64,000 nucleotides of DNA from an uncultured Clostridium sp. (GTDB lineage Bacteria; Bacillota; Clostridia; Clostridiales; Clostridiaceae), in assembly GCA_937927335.1 (NCBI GenBank), contig CALBDU010000054.1, positions 1 to 64,000 of the forward strand, given 5' to 3'. This document shows positions 7,849-16,181 of this stretch, piece by piece. Under the pieces are notes generated by a model. The model ran no database searches. It was not told where the DNA came from and was given only the letters and a program-made list of their open reading frames with translations. Every line of letters starts with the position of its first letter. Position 1 is the stretch's first letter. The position numbers and the translations under genes are program-made.

Positions 7849-8532
7849 ATGAAAGAATTTGCAGATTTATTTTTACAGTTGCTGGATAAGGTCCCCATTA
7901 CATTATTTATATTAACTGTCTCAGTATTTTTTTCATTAATAATAGGGGTTATAGTGGCTCTTGTGAGGATAAGAAAGGCACCTGTTTCTTATGCAATTGC
8001 AACCTTTTATCTTTCCTTCACCAGGTGCACTCCTGCCTTGGTTCAGCTGCTGCTGGTATTTTTCGGGCTGCCAAAGCTCTTATCCCTTATTAATATTAAT
8101 ATCAGTGACTGGAACAGGATAGTGTTTGTAATAATTACATTTTCCTTGCATAATGCAGCAGCCTTGTCTGAAGTGATACGATCTGCTTATATTTCAGTAG
8201 GGGATAATCAGCTGGAAGCGGCATATAGCGTAGGTATGAGCTATTTTCAGGCATTAACAAGAATAATTCTGCCACAGGCCTTTGTAATTGCGCTGCCTAA
8301 CCTGGGAAATGATGTTATCATGCTTCTGAAGGACACATCACTGGCTTTTACCATAGGAATAGTGGATATGATGGGACAGGTTAGCATAATAACAGGTAAT
8401 AACTATGGCATAGGTCTTCTTAAGATATATGTGGTTATATCAATAATATATTGGGTTATCTGCATAATCATAGAAGGTGCAGTGAATCAACTGGAAAAAA
8501 GTCTTACCAAAACCAAGCTTATAGGGAGGTGA
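7849..8532 (+). CDS. Amino-acid ABC transporter permease 1
   Basis: A 227-residue inner-membrane permease of the HisMQ family with several hydrophobic helices. The EAA loop near residues 120-150 (ISVGDNQLEAAYSVGMSYFQALTRIILPQA) is where the ATPase docks. It has GAGGTG before ATG 7849. The next gene starts 5 bp after its stop and encodes a related permease, so the membrane part is probably a heterodimer. Confidence 0.87.
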   Translation: MKEFADLFLQLLDKVPITLFILTVSVFFSLIIGVIVALVRIRKAPVSYAIATFYLSFTRCTPALVQLLLVFFGLPKLLSLININISDWNRIVFVIITFSLHNAAALSEVIRSAYISVGDNQLEAAYSVGMSYFQALTRIILPQAFVIALPNLGNDVIMLLKDTSLAFTIGIVDMMGQVSIITGNNYGIGLLKIYVVISIIYWVICIIIEGAVNQLEKSLTKTKLIGR

Positions 8533-8537
8533 GGAAT

Positions 8538-9263
8538 TTGAGCATATTTAATTTGAATTTTGCAGTAAAGCAGTTCCCGGAGATTTTGCAGGCAGTGCCA
8601 GCAACGTTGTTTGTAGCGGTTACAGCAATGGCAGCTGGATTGATATTTGGCTTTTTTATAGCAATTTGCCGCATATATAAGCTCCCTATATTAAATAAAA
8701 TAGCAGTTTTATATGTATCCTTCATAAGAGGCACCCCTTTATTGGTACAAATATATGTAATATTTTACGGAATACCGGAATTGATGGATTTTTTAAATAA
8801 AACCTTCTCCTGGAGCCTTAACCCTGACGGTATATCTCCATTTTTATATGCTTTCATAGCATACACCATCAATACTTCCGCTTTCCAAAGTGAAATAATC
8901 CGCTCTGCAATTACCTCAACAGATGCAGGGCAGATGGAGGCTGCCTACAGTGTAGGCATGAATACAGCTCAGGGGCTGACGAGGATTATAATACCTCAGG
9001 CTTTTGAAGCTGCACTTCCTAACCTGGGCAATACATTTATCGGTTTGGTTAAGGGCACATCCCTTGCCTTTGCAGTAAAGGTCATTGAAATCATGGCAGT
9101 GGCAAAAACTATTTCAAATCAGGGTTATATGTTTCTGGAGATGTATGTTGATGCTGCAATTGTGTATTGGGTAATATGCTTTGCCTTGGAGCGGTTCTTT
9201 GCACTCCTTGAAAACAAGGCTGGAATTCGGAAGGAAAAGGTTAATTTTGAAGTGATGGGGTAA
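8538..9263 (+). CDS. Amino-acid ABC transporter permease 2
   Basis: A 241-residue HisMQ-type permease, paralogous to the gene before it. It has the polar amino acid permease pattern RGTPLLVQIYVIFYG and an EAA loop (GQMEAAYSVGMNTAQGLTRIIIPQAFE). I take TTG 8538 as start because GGGAGGTGAGG lies directly upstream; the in-frame ATG at 8451 would overlap permease 1 by 82 bp and lacks a site. It completes an importer with one ATPase, one binding protein and two permeases. Confidence 0.85.
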   Translation: MSIFNLNFAVKQFPEILQAVPATLFVAVTAMAAGLIFGFFIAICRIYKLPILNKIAVLYVSFIRGTPLLVQIYVIFYGIPELMDFLNKTFSWSLNPDGISPFLYAFIAYTINTSAFQSEIIRSAITSTDAGQMEAAYSVGMNTAQGLTRIIIPQAFEAALPNLGNTFIGLVKGTSLAFAVKVIEIMAVAKTISNQGYMFLEMYVDAAIVYWVICFALERFFALLENKAGIRKEKVNFEVMG

Positions 9264-9267
9264 TAGA

Positions 9268-10770
9268 ATGGAAGATATATTAGGAATAATACTGAACAAA
9301 ACATTTTTTAAATCCCTAAATAGTATAACTCAGGAAGTAAAGGAAATGTCAGAAGGGGATTTAACTAAAAAAATCAAGGTGAACAAAAGGGGCATTTTTA
9401 ACAAAATAAGCTTAAGCATAAATCAATTTGTTTTAAAAATAAGAGGCTTCATTAATGAAACCACAATAATGACGGATAAGGTAATAAACTATTGTGAGGA
9501 ACTTGAAAAGAGTGCCAGGCAGGTGGAAAAAGCTTCAAATGAAACCACAAAAGCCATAAATGAAATTTCCGTGGATATGTCGGTGCAATTAAATAATATG
9601 CAGGAAGCAACCAGGTATATTTATGAAATTGAAAATGGATATAATGAGATAAACAGAAATGGAGAAGAGATTGAAAACAGGGCAGCTTCCATGATGAATC
9701 ACGTGGAGGACAGTAATAATATATACAAGGAATTAATTGAAAAGATGAAGGAGTCTGAAGCATCAGAAATTGAATTGTCCCTTGAGGCAGAAAAATTAAG
9801 TGAAAAGATCCTTGAGATACAAAAAATTGCTGATGTGGTTAATGATATAAGTAAAAATACAAACCTCCTTTCTTTAAATGCATCTATTGAGGCTGCAAAA
9901 GCAGGGGAAGCAGGAGCAGGCTTTTCGGTGGTGGCAAGCGAAATAAGAAAGCTTGCTGGAATATCCTCCGTCCAGGCTGTTGAAATTCAAAATATTATAA
10001 ACGAAATTAAAACTATGATAAGGTCCATTGAAGGAAAGATAAACAGGGAAACTGAAAACGTGGTGCAAAATATGAAGTTTTCCAATATTAATAAGGAAAA
10101 ATTAGATATAATTTTTACTGAAAGTGAAAGTTCACTTAATTCTATAAAGGATATAAACAGAATTATTGACCATCAAAAGAAAAATATTAGTGTAGTTAAG
10201 AACATAGTGGGAAAAACCTCACAGCTGTCTGAAAGAATTAATGCTGCAACCCAGGAGGTGGCTGCTGCTTCGGAAGAACAATTATCCTCAATGAAAAATG
10301 TATTTGAATCCGTAACAAGCCTTACTGGAATGAATAAGAGCATAAAGCAAAAAATCCAATCCTTTGCTAAAAACTACGAATTAAATGATAAAACCAGAGA
10401 TTATATTGAAAAAGGCCTGGAGACCTTGAAGCAGGTAGCAAAAGCTGAAGGCCTGGCATCGATGGAACATCACAAGTGCACAGAAATATTAAAGGATAAT
10501 ATTGATAAATGCCCATATTTTGAGCTCTTTGGATTGTGCCAGAAGGATGGACTAAGAAAAGCTATAACCTTGGATTATACGGAAGAGGAAGTATATACGA
10601 GCTTTTCCCACAGGCCGTTTTTCAAAGAGGCCATAAAAGGAAAGGAATATATATCTGAGCCATATATATCGGTGGATACAAACAATTATTGCATTGCATT
10701 GTCTGTGCCGGTAAGGGACAACAGCGGAGAAATAACCGGTATGCTGGTTGGAGATCTGCTACTTGGATAA
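9268..10770 (+). CDS. Methyl-accepting chemotaxis protein with C-terminal sensor domain, no membrane segment
   Basis: This 500-residue chemoreceptor begins with a HAMP-like segment (TQEVKEMSEGDLTKKIKV) and continues as a long coiled coil. The signalling tip reads ISKNTNLLSLNASIEAAKAGEAGAGFSVVASEIRKLAG, spread over about residues 190-235, and contacts CheA/CheW. The last 110 residues (KCPYFELFGLC ... SHRPFFKEAIKGKEYISEPYIS ... IALSVPVRD) resemble the second half of a PDC/Cache sensor. I see no transmembrane helix, so it should be cytosolic with the sensor at the C-terminus. It starts 4 bp after permease 2 and is the last gene of the SAM-regulated operon. Confidence 0.85.
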   Translation: MEDILGIILNKTFFKSLNSITQEVKEMSEGDLTKKIKVNKRGIFNKISLSINQFVLKIRGFINETTIMTDKVINYCEELEKSARQVEKASNETTKAINEISVDMSVQLNNMQEATRYIYEIENGYNEINRNGEEIENRAASMMNHVEDSNNIYKELIEKMKESEASEIELSLEAEKLSEKILEIQKIADVVNDISKNTNLLSLNASIEAAKAGEAGAGFSVVASEIRKLAGISSVQAVEIQNIINEIKTMIRSIEGKINRETENVVQNMKFSNINKEKLDIIFTESESSLNSIKDINRIIDHQKKNISVVKNIVGKTSQLSERINAATQEVAAASEEQLSSMKNVFESVTSLTGMNKSIKQKIQSFAKNYELNDKTRDYIEKGLETLKQVAKAEGLASMEHHKCTEILKDNIDKCPYFELFGLCQKDGLRKAITLDYTEEEVYTSFSHRPFFKEAIKGKEYISEPYISVDTNNYCIALSVPVRDNSGEITGMLVGDLLLG

Positions 10771-10820
10771 GAAGCTGGCACAGGTTAATTGGGAAAAAAT
10801 TATATGATTAAGAACAGAGG

Positions 10821-10846
10821 CGGATGCAGGTGCATCCGTTATTTTA
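10821..10846 (+). terminator. Terminator of the SAM-regulated operon
   Basis: CGGATGCA (10821-10828) and TGCATCCG (10831-10838) form a hairpin followed by TTATTTTAT. It lies 50 bp after the chemoreceptor stop and closes the operon that began at 1.3 kb. Confidence 0.7.
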
Positions 10847-10974
10847 TGTTTAACCCTTATGATTAACATGTATAGACGCTTTAAAATATTGTTTACAAAT
10901 ATATAGACATATTATGAAATAAGTCATACAATATAAGTATAATACATATTAGTCGTTTAGGGAGGAAGCACACA

Positions 10975-11745
10975 ATGGATAATAAATCAAATGAGTTGTT
11001 TTGGAATGCCGGTTTGGAGGATTTGAAGCAGGGTATAGCGGAGAGCAGTCAGGAGTATAAATGCATAATTTGTGAAGAGTCCTTTGAAAAGGGACGGATA
11101 TACGAAATTGATTCACTGCTTTATGATGCAAAAAAGGCAGCCGAGCTGCATATAGAAAAAAGCCATCACTCTATGCTGGAATACCTGCTGGGCATGAATT
11201 CCTCATTTACTGGAATATCTGAAATACAAAGGAAAGTGCTCACCATGATGGCTATGGGGCTTTCCGACAAGGAAATTGCCGGTAATCTTAGGATAGCCCA
11301 ATCCACCATCAGAAACCACAGGTATAAATTAAGGGAAAAAGAGCGTCAGGCTAAACTGTTCTTAACTGTTATGGAGCTGCTGCAGAAAAATACAAATAAA
11401 AAAATTAACAGTCTGGATGCGGAAATAATAAGAGATGCCCATAAAACAGCAACCACCCTGGATGACAGATACAACATAACTGACAAGGAAAGTGAAGGCA
11501 TACTTAAAATATATATGGATGAAACCGGGGCTTTGAAAAGCTATCCAGTAAAAGAGAAAAGAAAGCTTGTGGTATTAAAAGAAATCGCAGGAAACTTTTC
11601 AAAAGGAAAAACCTACACTGAAAACGAGGTTAATAGGATATTAAAGCGTATATATGAAGATTATCCAACCATCAAAAGGGCGTTGATAGAGTACGGCTTT
11701 TTAGAAAGGAAAAATGACTGCAGCAGCTACTGGGTAAGGGAGTAG
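10975..11745 (+). CDS. LuxR-type HTH regulator with DUF2087 and N-terminal zinc-finger-like motif
   Basis: A 256-residue regulator. Residues 25-60 carry a possible zinc site (CIIC, then HIEKSHH). A GerE/LuxR helix-turn-helix follows near residues 80-125 (LTMMAMGLSDKEIAGNLRIAQSTIRNH). The C-terminal 90 residues match DUF2087 (KRKLVVLKEIAGNFSKGKTYTENEVNRIL ... LIEYGFLERKNDCSSYWV). GGAGG precedes ATG 10975. The next gene, an acetyltransferase, starts 7 bp after the stop and may be its partner or target. DUF2087 regulators of this layout are common in clostridia; the signal is unknown. Confidence 0.82.
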   Translation: MDNKSNELFWNAGLEDLKQGIAESSQEYKCIICEESFEKGRIYEIDSLLYDAKKAAELHIEKSHHSMLEYLLGMNSSFTGISEIQRKVLTMMAMGLSDKEIAGNLRIAQSTIRNHRYKLREKERQAKLFLTVMELLQKNTNKKINSLDAEIIRDAHKTATTLDDRYNITDKESEGILKIYMDETGALKSYPVKEKRKLVVLKEIAGNFSKGKTYTENEVNRILKRIYEDYPTIKRALIEYGFLERKNDCSSYWVRE

Positions 11746-11752
11746 GAAAGCT

Positions 11753-12631
11753 ATGATAAAGAATTATTTAGAGTTGAATGATAATGAAAAACAAACTTTG
11801 CTGGAGTTTTTAAATAGAAATAACATAGATGAATTATCACCAGAAAGGTTGATGCCGGAGGAAATGGACAGGAAGTTTATACGGGAGGAATTTGATTTTG
11901 GCAGGGGAGTCCTTGCAAGGGTTCAGGATGATAAAATTGTGGCAGCGGCATCCGTAGTGCTGAAGGAATGCAAAATTAAAGGTGTTTCATATATTACAAA
12001 ACCAGAGCTTAAAGAAAGTTTGGCAGATAAGCCTGCCATATTGGCTGAGATAATTGATAAAGCCCGTAAGCTTGCTGAAGAGTATGGCGCTTTGAAAATA
12101 TTTTTAGGAACCAGGGATAATGAATTAGTTAAGATTTTAAGGGATATGGACGTAGAAAATCAGTACTGTGCTATTAAAATGACTTTAAAAGACAGGAATA
12201 TTAAATATCCTCTATTGAAGTTAGTTCCCATAGACCAGAAGAACAAGAAACAGTATTTGGATATTTATAATGATGGATTTAGAAATGTGCCTAACGGATC
12301 CACCTTGACAGAAGCTGAAGTGGAGGAACATCTGGCAAATGCTGATGAAAACAACAGCTGGTATATAGCTGAAACAAATGATAAAAGGATAGGCTTTCTA
12401 CAATTCAATATAAAAGCTGGTTCAGGAGAATTCGACCTTGGACTTATTGCCCGGGAAAGAGGAAAGGGCTATGGTAAGCTCCTGCTGGAAACTGCCATAG
12501 GTTTTTTAAATGACAGGGGAGTAAAGGAAATAAGCCTTACGGTGATTACAAAAAATGAGCGTGCTTATAATATGTATATAAAAAGAGGCTTTTCTGAAAT
12601 TGAGCTGCTTAGCCGATGGTATCAGCTGTAA
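11753..12631 (+). CDS. GNAT family N-acetyltransferase (two-domain)
   Basis: A 292-residue protein with a clear C-terminal GNAT domain: LGLIARERGKGYGKLLLETAIGFL is the acetyl-CoA loop (R-x-x-G-x-G) and NERAYNMYIKRGFSE the final strand. The N-terminal 140 residues look like a second, degenerate GNAT fold without the CoA loop. It is probably co-transcribed with the LuxR-DUF2087 gene, 7 bp upstream. The substrate cannot be read from the sequence. Confidence 0.82.
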   Translation: MIKNYLELNDNEKQTLLEFLNRNNIDELSPERLMPEEMDRKFIREEFDFGRGVLARVQDDKIVAAASVVLKECKIKGVSYITKPELKESLADKPAILAEIIDKARKLAEEYGALKIFLGTRDNELVKILRDMDVENQYCAIKMTLKDRNIKYPLLKLVPIDQKNKKQYLDIYNDGFRNVPNGSTLTEAEVEEHLANADENNSWYIAETNDKRIGFLQFNIKAGSGEFDLGLIARERGKGYGKLLLETAIGFLNDRGVKEISLTVITKNERAYNMYIKRGFSEIELLSRWYQL

Positions 12632-12695
12632 AGGCATATAAGAGCAATAATAAATAAGTATGAAGGACTTGAAAAGGATACCTGCTCAATAGAAT

Positions 12696-12728
12696 AAAAG
12701 CCATGCTATCAGTGATAGAATGGCTTTT
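12696..12728. terminator. Bidirectional terminator between convergent genes
   Basis: AAAAGCCAT ... TATC and GATA ... ATGGCTTTT form a long stem with A- and T-rich flanks. It can serve both the acetyltransferase (plus) and the small monooxygenase-like gene (minus), whose stop codons are at 12631 and 12731. Confidence 0.75.
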
Positions 12729-12730
12729 AA

Positions 12731-13021
12731 CTATGCTACGCTATAAATTTTTACTTCCGGGTCTGCACTCCAAAGCGGCTGCAAGCCTGAAAACACATCA
12801 TTTTTGAACATTTCACTTGAAAGGTATGCAGTGGCATGCTCAATGCTGTCGAAACCATGGAGAACCTGTACATCTTCATCTCGAATCAAAAGGTCTTTTG
12901 TTAATGCACCTGCTATTGTTTCCTGGAAAGGTTTTCTGTAGTCTGTGTATATTTTTGCAGCAGCCTGGCGATTGTTATTGTGGATTTTCATTGTAATTTC
13001 CAAAAAAGCATTTACTTTCAT
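12731..13021 (-). CDS. Small dimeric alpha/beta-barrel protein (antibiotic-monooxygenase-like)
   Basis: A 96-residue protein (MKVNAFLEITMKIHNNNRQAAAKIY...) with the size and pattern of ABM/ferredoxin-like dimeric barrels: a first strand, a helix, then VQVLHGFDSIEHATAYLSS. I start it at the ATG ending at 13021, behind AAGGAGGTATTACC. It is divergent from an HxlR regulator 180 bp away, the usual arrangement for HxlR and its target. Catalytic role unknown. Confidence 0.7.
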   Translation of the reverse strand: MKVNAFLEITMKIHNNNRQAAAKIYTDYRKPFQETIAGALTKDLLIRDEDVQVLHGFDSIEHATAYLSSEMFKNDVFSGLQPLWSADPEVKIYSVA

Positions 13022-13135
13022 GGTAATACCTCCTTGTATAATTTTTTGGCTCTTATTCATAAGCTCGCCTAAATTATAACAAGTTCACTTGGAAAACATA
13101 ATATATTAATAAATTTATAAGTAACTAATAAATTC

Positions 13136-13148
13136 AAAAGTAACTTTT
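13136..13148. promoter_or_regulatory. Candidate HxlR operator
   Basis: AAAAGT-A-ACTTTT is a perfect 6-bp palindrome with a 1-nt centre between the divergent small-barrel and HxlR genes. A related AAGTAAC copy lies about 20 bp to the left. Assignment as operator is inference from position and symmetry. Confidence 0.4.
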
Positions 13149-13200
13149 ATTTATTAAAGAATTGTCATATACTAGGATTAAAAAATTAAGGAGTAAAGTA

Positions 13201-13599
13201 ATGTATAAATCCAAATTAGAAAAAGATATTCGTTGCCCTTTAGAGTATGGATTAACTGTTTTTGGCGGCAAGTGGAAATCAAGAATAATCTGCGTTTTAG
13301 CTGAAAAGGATGCCCTGAGATATAGTTCTATCCGTATGGAGATGACAAATATAACAGATGCAGTGCTTGCTTCAACATTAAAGGAATTAATCGCAGATGA
13401 AATTATAAAAAGGCAGTCCTATGATGAAATACCTCCAAGAGTTGAATATTCACTGACCTGGAAAGGCCAGTCGGTAGTTCCTATTTTGCAAAGCATTTGC
13501 AGCTGGTCTGGCGCTTATTATATTGAAGATAATAAAAATGCACTGGCTAAATGTCAAAGGTGTAATTATAATGCACATCATCAAAATAGTACTTCCTAG
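13201..13599 (+). CDS. HxlR-family transcriptional regulator
   Basis: A 132-residue MarR/HxlR-type winged helix. The family start CPLEYGLTVFGGKWKSRIICVLAE and the helix block ITDAVLASTLKELIADEIIKRQSYDEIPPRVEYSLT are clear. ATG 13201 is preceded by AAGGAG; the in-frame ATG at 13162 has none. Two to three cysteines occur (one in the N-terminal RCPLE motif, two in the C-terminal CQRC), so a thiol or quinone signal as in other HxlR members is possible. Likely controls the divergent 96-residue gene. Confidence 0.87.
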   Translation: MYKSKLEKDIRCPLEYGLTVFGGKWKSRIICVLAEKDALRYSSIRMEMTNITDAVLASTLKELIADEIIKRQSYDEIPPRVEYSLTWKGQSVVPILQSICSWSGAYYIEDNKNALAKCQRCNYNAHHQNSTS

Positions 13600-13697
13600 A
13601 GTAAAGTAAAAGTAAAGTAAAAACTAGGTTTTAAAGGAAGGTTATTGGGTGAAGCGATGACAATAGACACTGCCTCACCTTATATATTTAACAGATA

Positions 13698-15395
13698 CTA
13701 ATTACTTTTCTGAATTACTTTGATGCTTCGTTCCTTCACTAATCTTAAAAGTGGAGCGTAGTTTTCAAAAAAAACTATCACTATATCACCTGTAGATGCT
13801 GAATTCATTGCTTCGTTCAAAGCAGCTTCCTCATCTAAAATAACCCTTAAATTTGTACTATTAAAGCCAGAGGTTAAAATGCCCTCCTTTAACAAAGCGG
13901 CAACTTCTCCAGGACGCCTTCCTCTTAAATCTTTATCCTCTTTTATAAAAATAAGGTTGAGATAGTTCCCTGCAATCCTGCCAACCTCCAGGGTGGTTCG
14001 GTCTAATCTGTCTCCGGGAACCCCAATTACACCAATGAGCCTTTTGTGTTTAATCTGTATAAGTCCTTCCAGTACGGAATTATATCCGTCAATATTGTGT
14101 CCGTAATCTAATATAATCAGTATGCCATCAATATTAAACACATTAAATCTTCCGGGATTAAGCTCTTCACTACATTGAAAGCTTTCTAATGCCTCTTTTA
14201 TTATAGATGGATCTATTCCAAAACCTATAAGTGCTCCACAGGCTGCCATTGCATTTTGAATATTATATTTTAAAATTCCATTAAAGGTTATACCAATGTC
14301 TTTCACATTAATTAATGATAGAAAAAAATCCTGACTTTCTATACACAGATTCTCGTGGTAGATGTAAATGCCAAATCCCCTATTTTTTATGCTGTTAATT
14401 AATACTTCGTTATCTTTATTCTGTGAGAAAATAATTGGTTTGCTTTTCAAGCTTGTGACCATGTCGGCAGTAATTTCATTATCACCGTTGATAACCACAT
14501 AACCATCCTTTTTCACTGCTTCCACCACTAACATTTTAGCCTTGGCCAAATCCTCCAGAGTTTCAATTCCATCAAGTCCAAGATGATCATCTGTGACGTT
14601 TGTTATCACTGATACATCTGCAAGATCATATGCTAATCCATTCCTGACTAAGCCGCCTCTGGCAGTTTCCAATACAGCCACGTCTATATCACTGTTTGAA
14701 AGCACATCAAGGGCACTTCGGGGACCTGTGGTGTCACCTTCATATATACAATCTCCATTTATAAATATTCCATCGGTGGTAGTCATTCCAACCTTATAAC
14801 CTGCTTTTGAAAGTGTATAGGCTATAAGCCTTGTGGTGGTAGTTTTTCCATTTGTACCTGTGATAGATATAACTGGAATACTTCTAATAACTTTTTTAGA
14901 AATACTATCTGAAAGCATTGAATTTTCTTCTTCAGCTTTTAGTATATTTTTTAATATTTCCAGCCTGCTGTGTAAATTTAAAGATTTATTTCCAATTATT
15001 GAATTAATGATATCAATTGCCAGTTTACCTGTTTCTATGGCTGTATTTTTATACTTGTATTCATAAATAGTATAGCAGCTGCTAGAGTTCAATTTGCTTT
15101 CAGAGCAGAAGCTTACATCGAGCTGAAGTCTGTTTTGAAGCGCAATAGCTATATGCCCGCATAGATGATGAAGATGGGTTCCATCATTCAGCCTCTTTTG
15201 AAACCCGCCTTCTTCCCCAAGTGAACAGCAGTGAACAGAAAGCTCTGGCAATATATCAATGAGATGTTTATTAAAATTGTTAATATAATTTGTTGTAACA
15301 TCCTCATAATCCTCTAAGTCTAAATTAAGCTTTATACATTTCCTATGAGAATAAACACTTCTTCCGTTAAACACTTTAAAGCTGACCAATTTCAC
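13698..15395 (-). CDS. Mur ligase with cyanophycin-synthetase-type N-domain, lacking ATP-grasp
   Basis: A 565-residue protein. About residues 1-150 resemble the N-domain of cyanophycin synthetase (LPELSVHCCSLGEEGGFQKRLNDGTHLHHL ... ALQNRL). The rest is a Mur ligase: P-loop ITGTNGKTTTTRL near residue 180, TNVTDDHLGLDG, LNPGRFNVF and DYGHNIDGYNSVL. CphA1 has an ATP-grasp domain between these parts; here it is absent, so the enzyme should make at most one type of amide bond. GTG 15395 follows AGGAGG 31 bp after the acetyltransferase stop. The substrate is unknown; neighbours are acetyltransferase and amidohydrolase genes. Confidence 0.82.
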   Translation of the reverse strand: MKLVSFKVFNGRSVYSHRKCIKLNLDLEDYEDVTTNYINNFNKHLIDILPELSVHCCSLGEEGGFQKRLNDGTHLHHLCGHIAIALQNRLQLDVSFCSESKLNSSSCYTIYEYKYKNTAIETGKLAIDIINSIIGNKSLNLHSRLEILKNILKAEEENSMLSDSISKKVIRSIPVISITGTNGKTTTTRLIAYTLSKAGYKVGMTTTDGIFINGDCIYEGDTTGPRSALDVLSNSDIDVAVLETARGGLVRNGLAYDLADVSVITNVTDDHLGLDGIETLEDLAKAKMLVVEAVKKDGYVVINGDNEITADMVTSLKSKPIIFSQNKDNEVLINSIKNRGFGIYIYHENLCIESQDFFLSLINVKDIGITFNGILKYNIQNAMAACGALIGFGIDPSIIKEALESFQCSEELNPGRFNVFNIDGILIILDYGHNIDGYNSVLEGLIQIKHKRLIGVIGVPGDRLDRTTLEVGRIAGNYLNLIFIKEDKDLRGRRPGEVAALLKEGILTSGFNSTNLRVILDEEAALNEAMNSASTGDIVIVFFENYAPLLRLVKERSIKVIQKSN

Positions 15396-15426
15396 CTTAA
15401 TTTCCTCCTGTTGAATTGTGCTTGAT

Positions 15427-15966
15427 TTAGCTGCAGCTTGATAGGTATTCATCCTTTAAAAGGCCCATGGCTATTTTGTCATAACGTTTCCCATCCTTAT
15501 AAATTTCTTGTCTTAAAATACCCTCCACCTTAAAGCCGCATTTTTTATAGCACTTTATGGCAGATTCATTATAAGAATACACAGTGAGTTTAATCTTATT
15601 TATATCCATCTGCATGAATATAAAGTTTATTAGAACATGCATAGTATCTGTACCATATCCTTTGCCTCGATGCATTCCGCTGCCGATAAATATTCCCACA
15701 GTTGCAACACTATTTTTCCAGTCTACACCATTAATGCTGCAGCCACCGATAAATTTGCGGTCTTCAAGAGTCTCAATGGCAAATTTGTATGAATCACCAA
15801 TAGCAGTCAATGATTCGAACCATAACTCCTCATCATGGAGGGTCATGGGATATGGAATTTCAGGGGTTAGACTGCAGCTAATATCAGGATCATTTATGTA
15901 CATTAATCGCAAAGGAATATCTTCTTTTTTATACTCTCTTAACCTTATCCATTTTCCTTCATACAT
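15427..15966 (-). CDS. RimJ/RimL-type GNAT acetyltransferase
   Basis: A 179-residue acetyltransferase of the ribosomal-protein/SpeG branch. It begins MYEGKWIRLREYKKEDIPLR and has the CoA-binding loop GSGMHRGKGYGTDTMHVL and the closing SYNESAIKCYKKCGFKVEG. It is just upstream of the N-domain/Mur ligase gene in the same direction (31 bp), so the two are probably one transcript and may act on the same small molecule. An AGGAGGG-type site precedes the ATG. Confidence 0.85.
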   Translation of the reverse strand: MYEGKWIRLREYKKEDIPLRLMYINDPDISCSLTPEIPYPMTLHDEELWFESLTAIGDSYKFAIETLEDRKFIGGCSINGVDWKNSVATVGIFIGSGMHRGKGYGTDTMHVLINFIFMQMDINKIKLTVYSYNESAIKCYKKCGFKVEGILRQEIYKDGKRYDKIAMGLLKDEYLSSCS

Positions 15967-16181
15967 TGTAAGCCCTCCTCTACAGTAAACCTTCAGAAAA
16001 AGAAAAATTCATGTAGTTCATTCTAAAACTGGCAGCTTATATAGTATGTGTAATTATTTAGGATAATAATTACTAAAATATTAAAATTTTTATAATATAA
16101 ATATAAAAATAACATAATTGAATTTACATCAAGCTATTAATTGAAAATAATATAATATCCCGTATAGAAGATAAAATAATT

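Noticed and set aside
13600..13697. AGTAAAGTAAAAGTAAAGTAAA direct repeat after the HxlR gene
   Set aside because: Short AT-rich slippage repeat with no partner copies elsewhere in the window.
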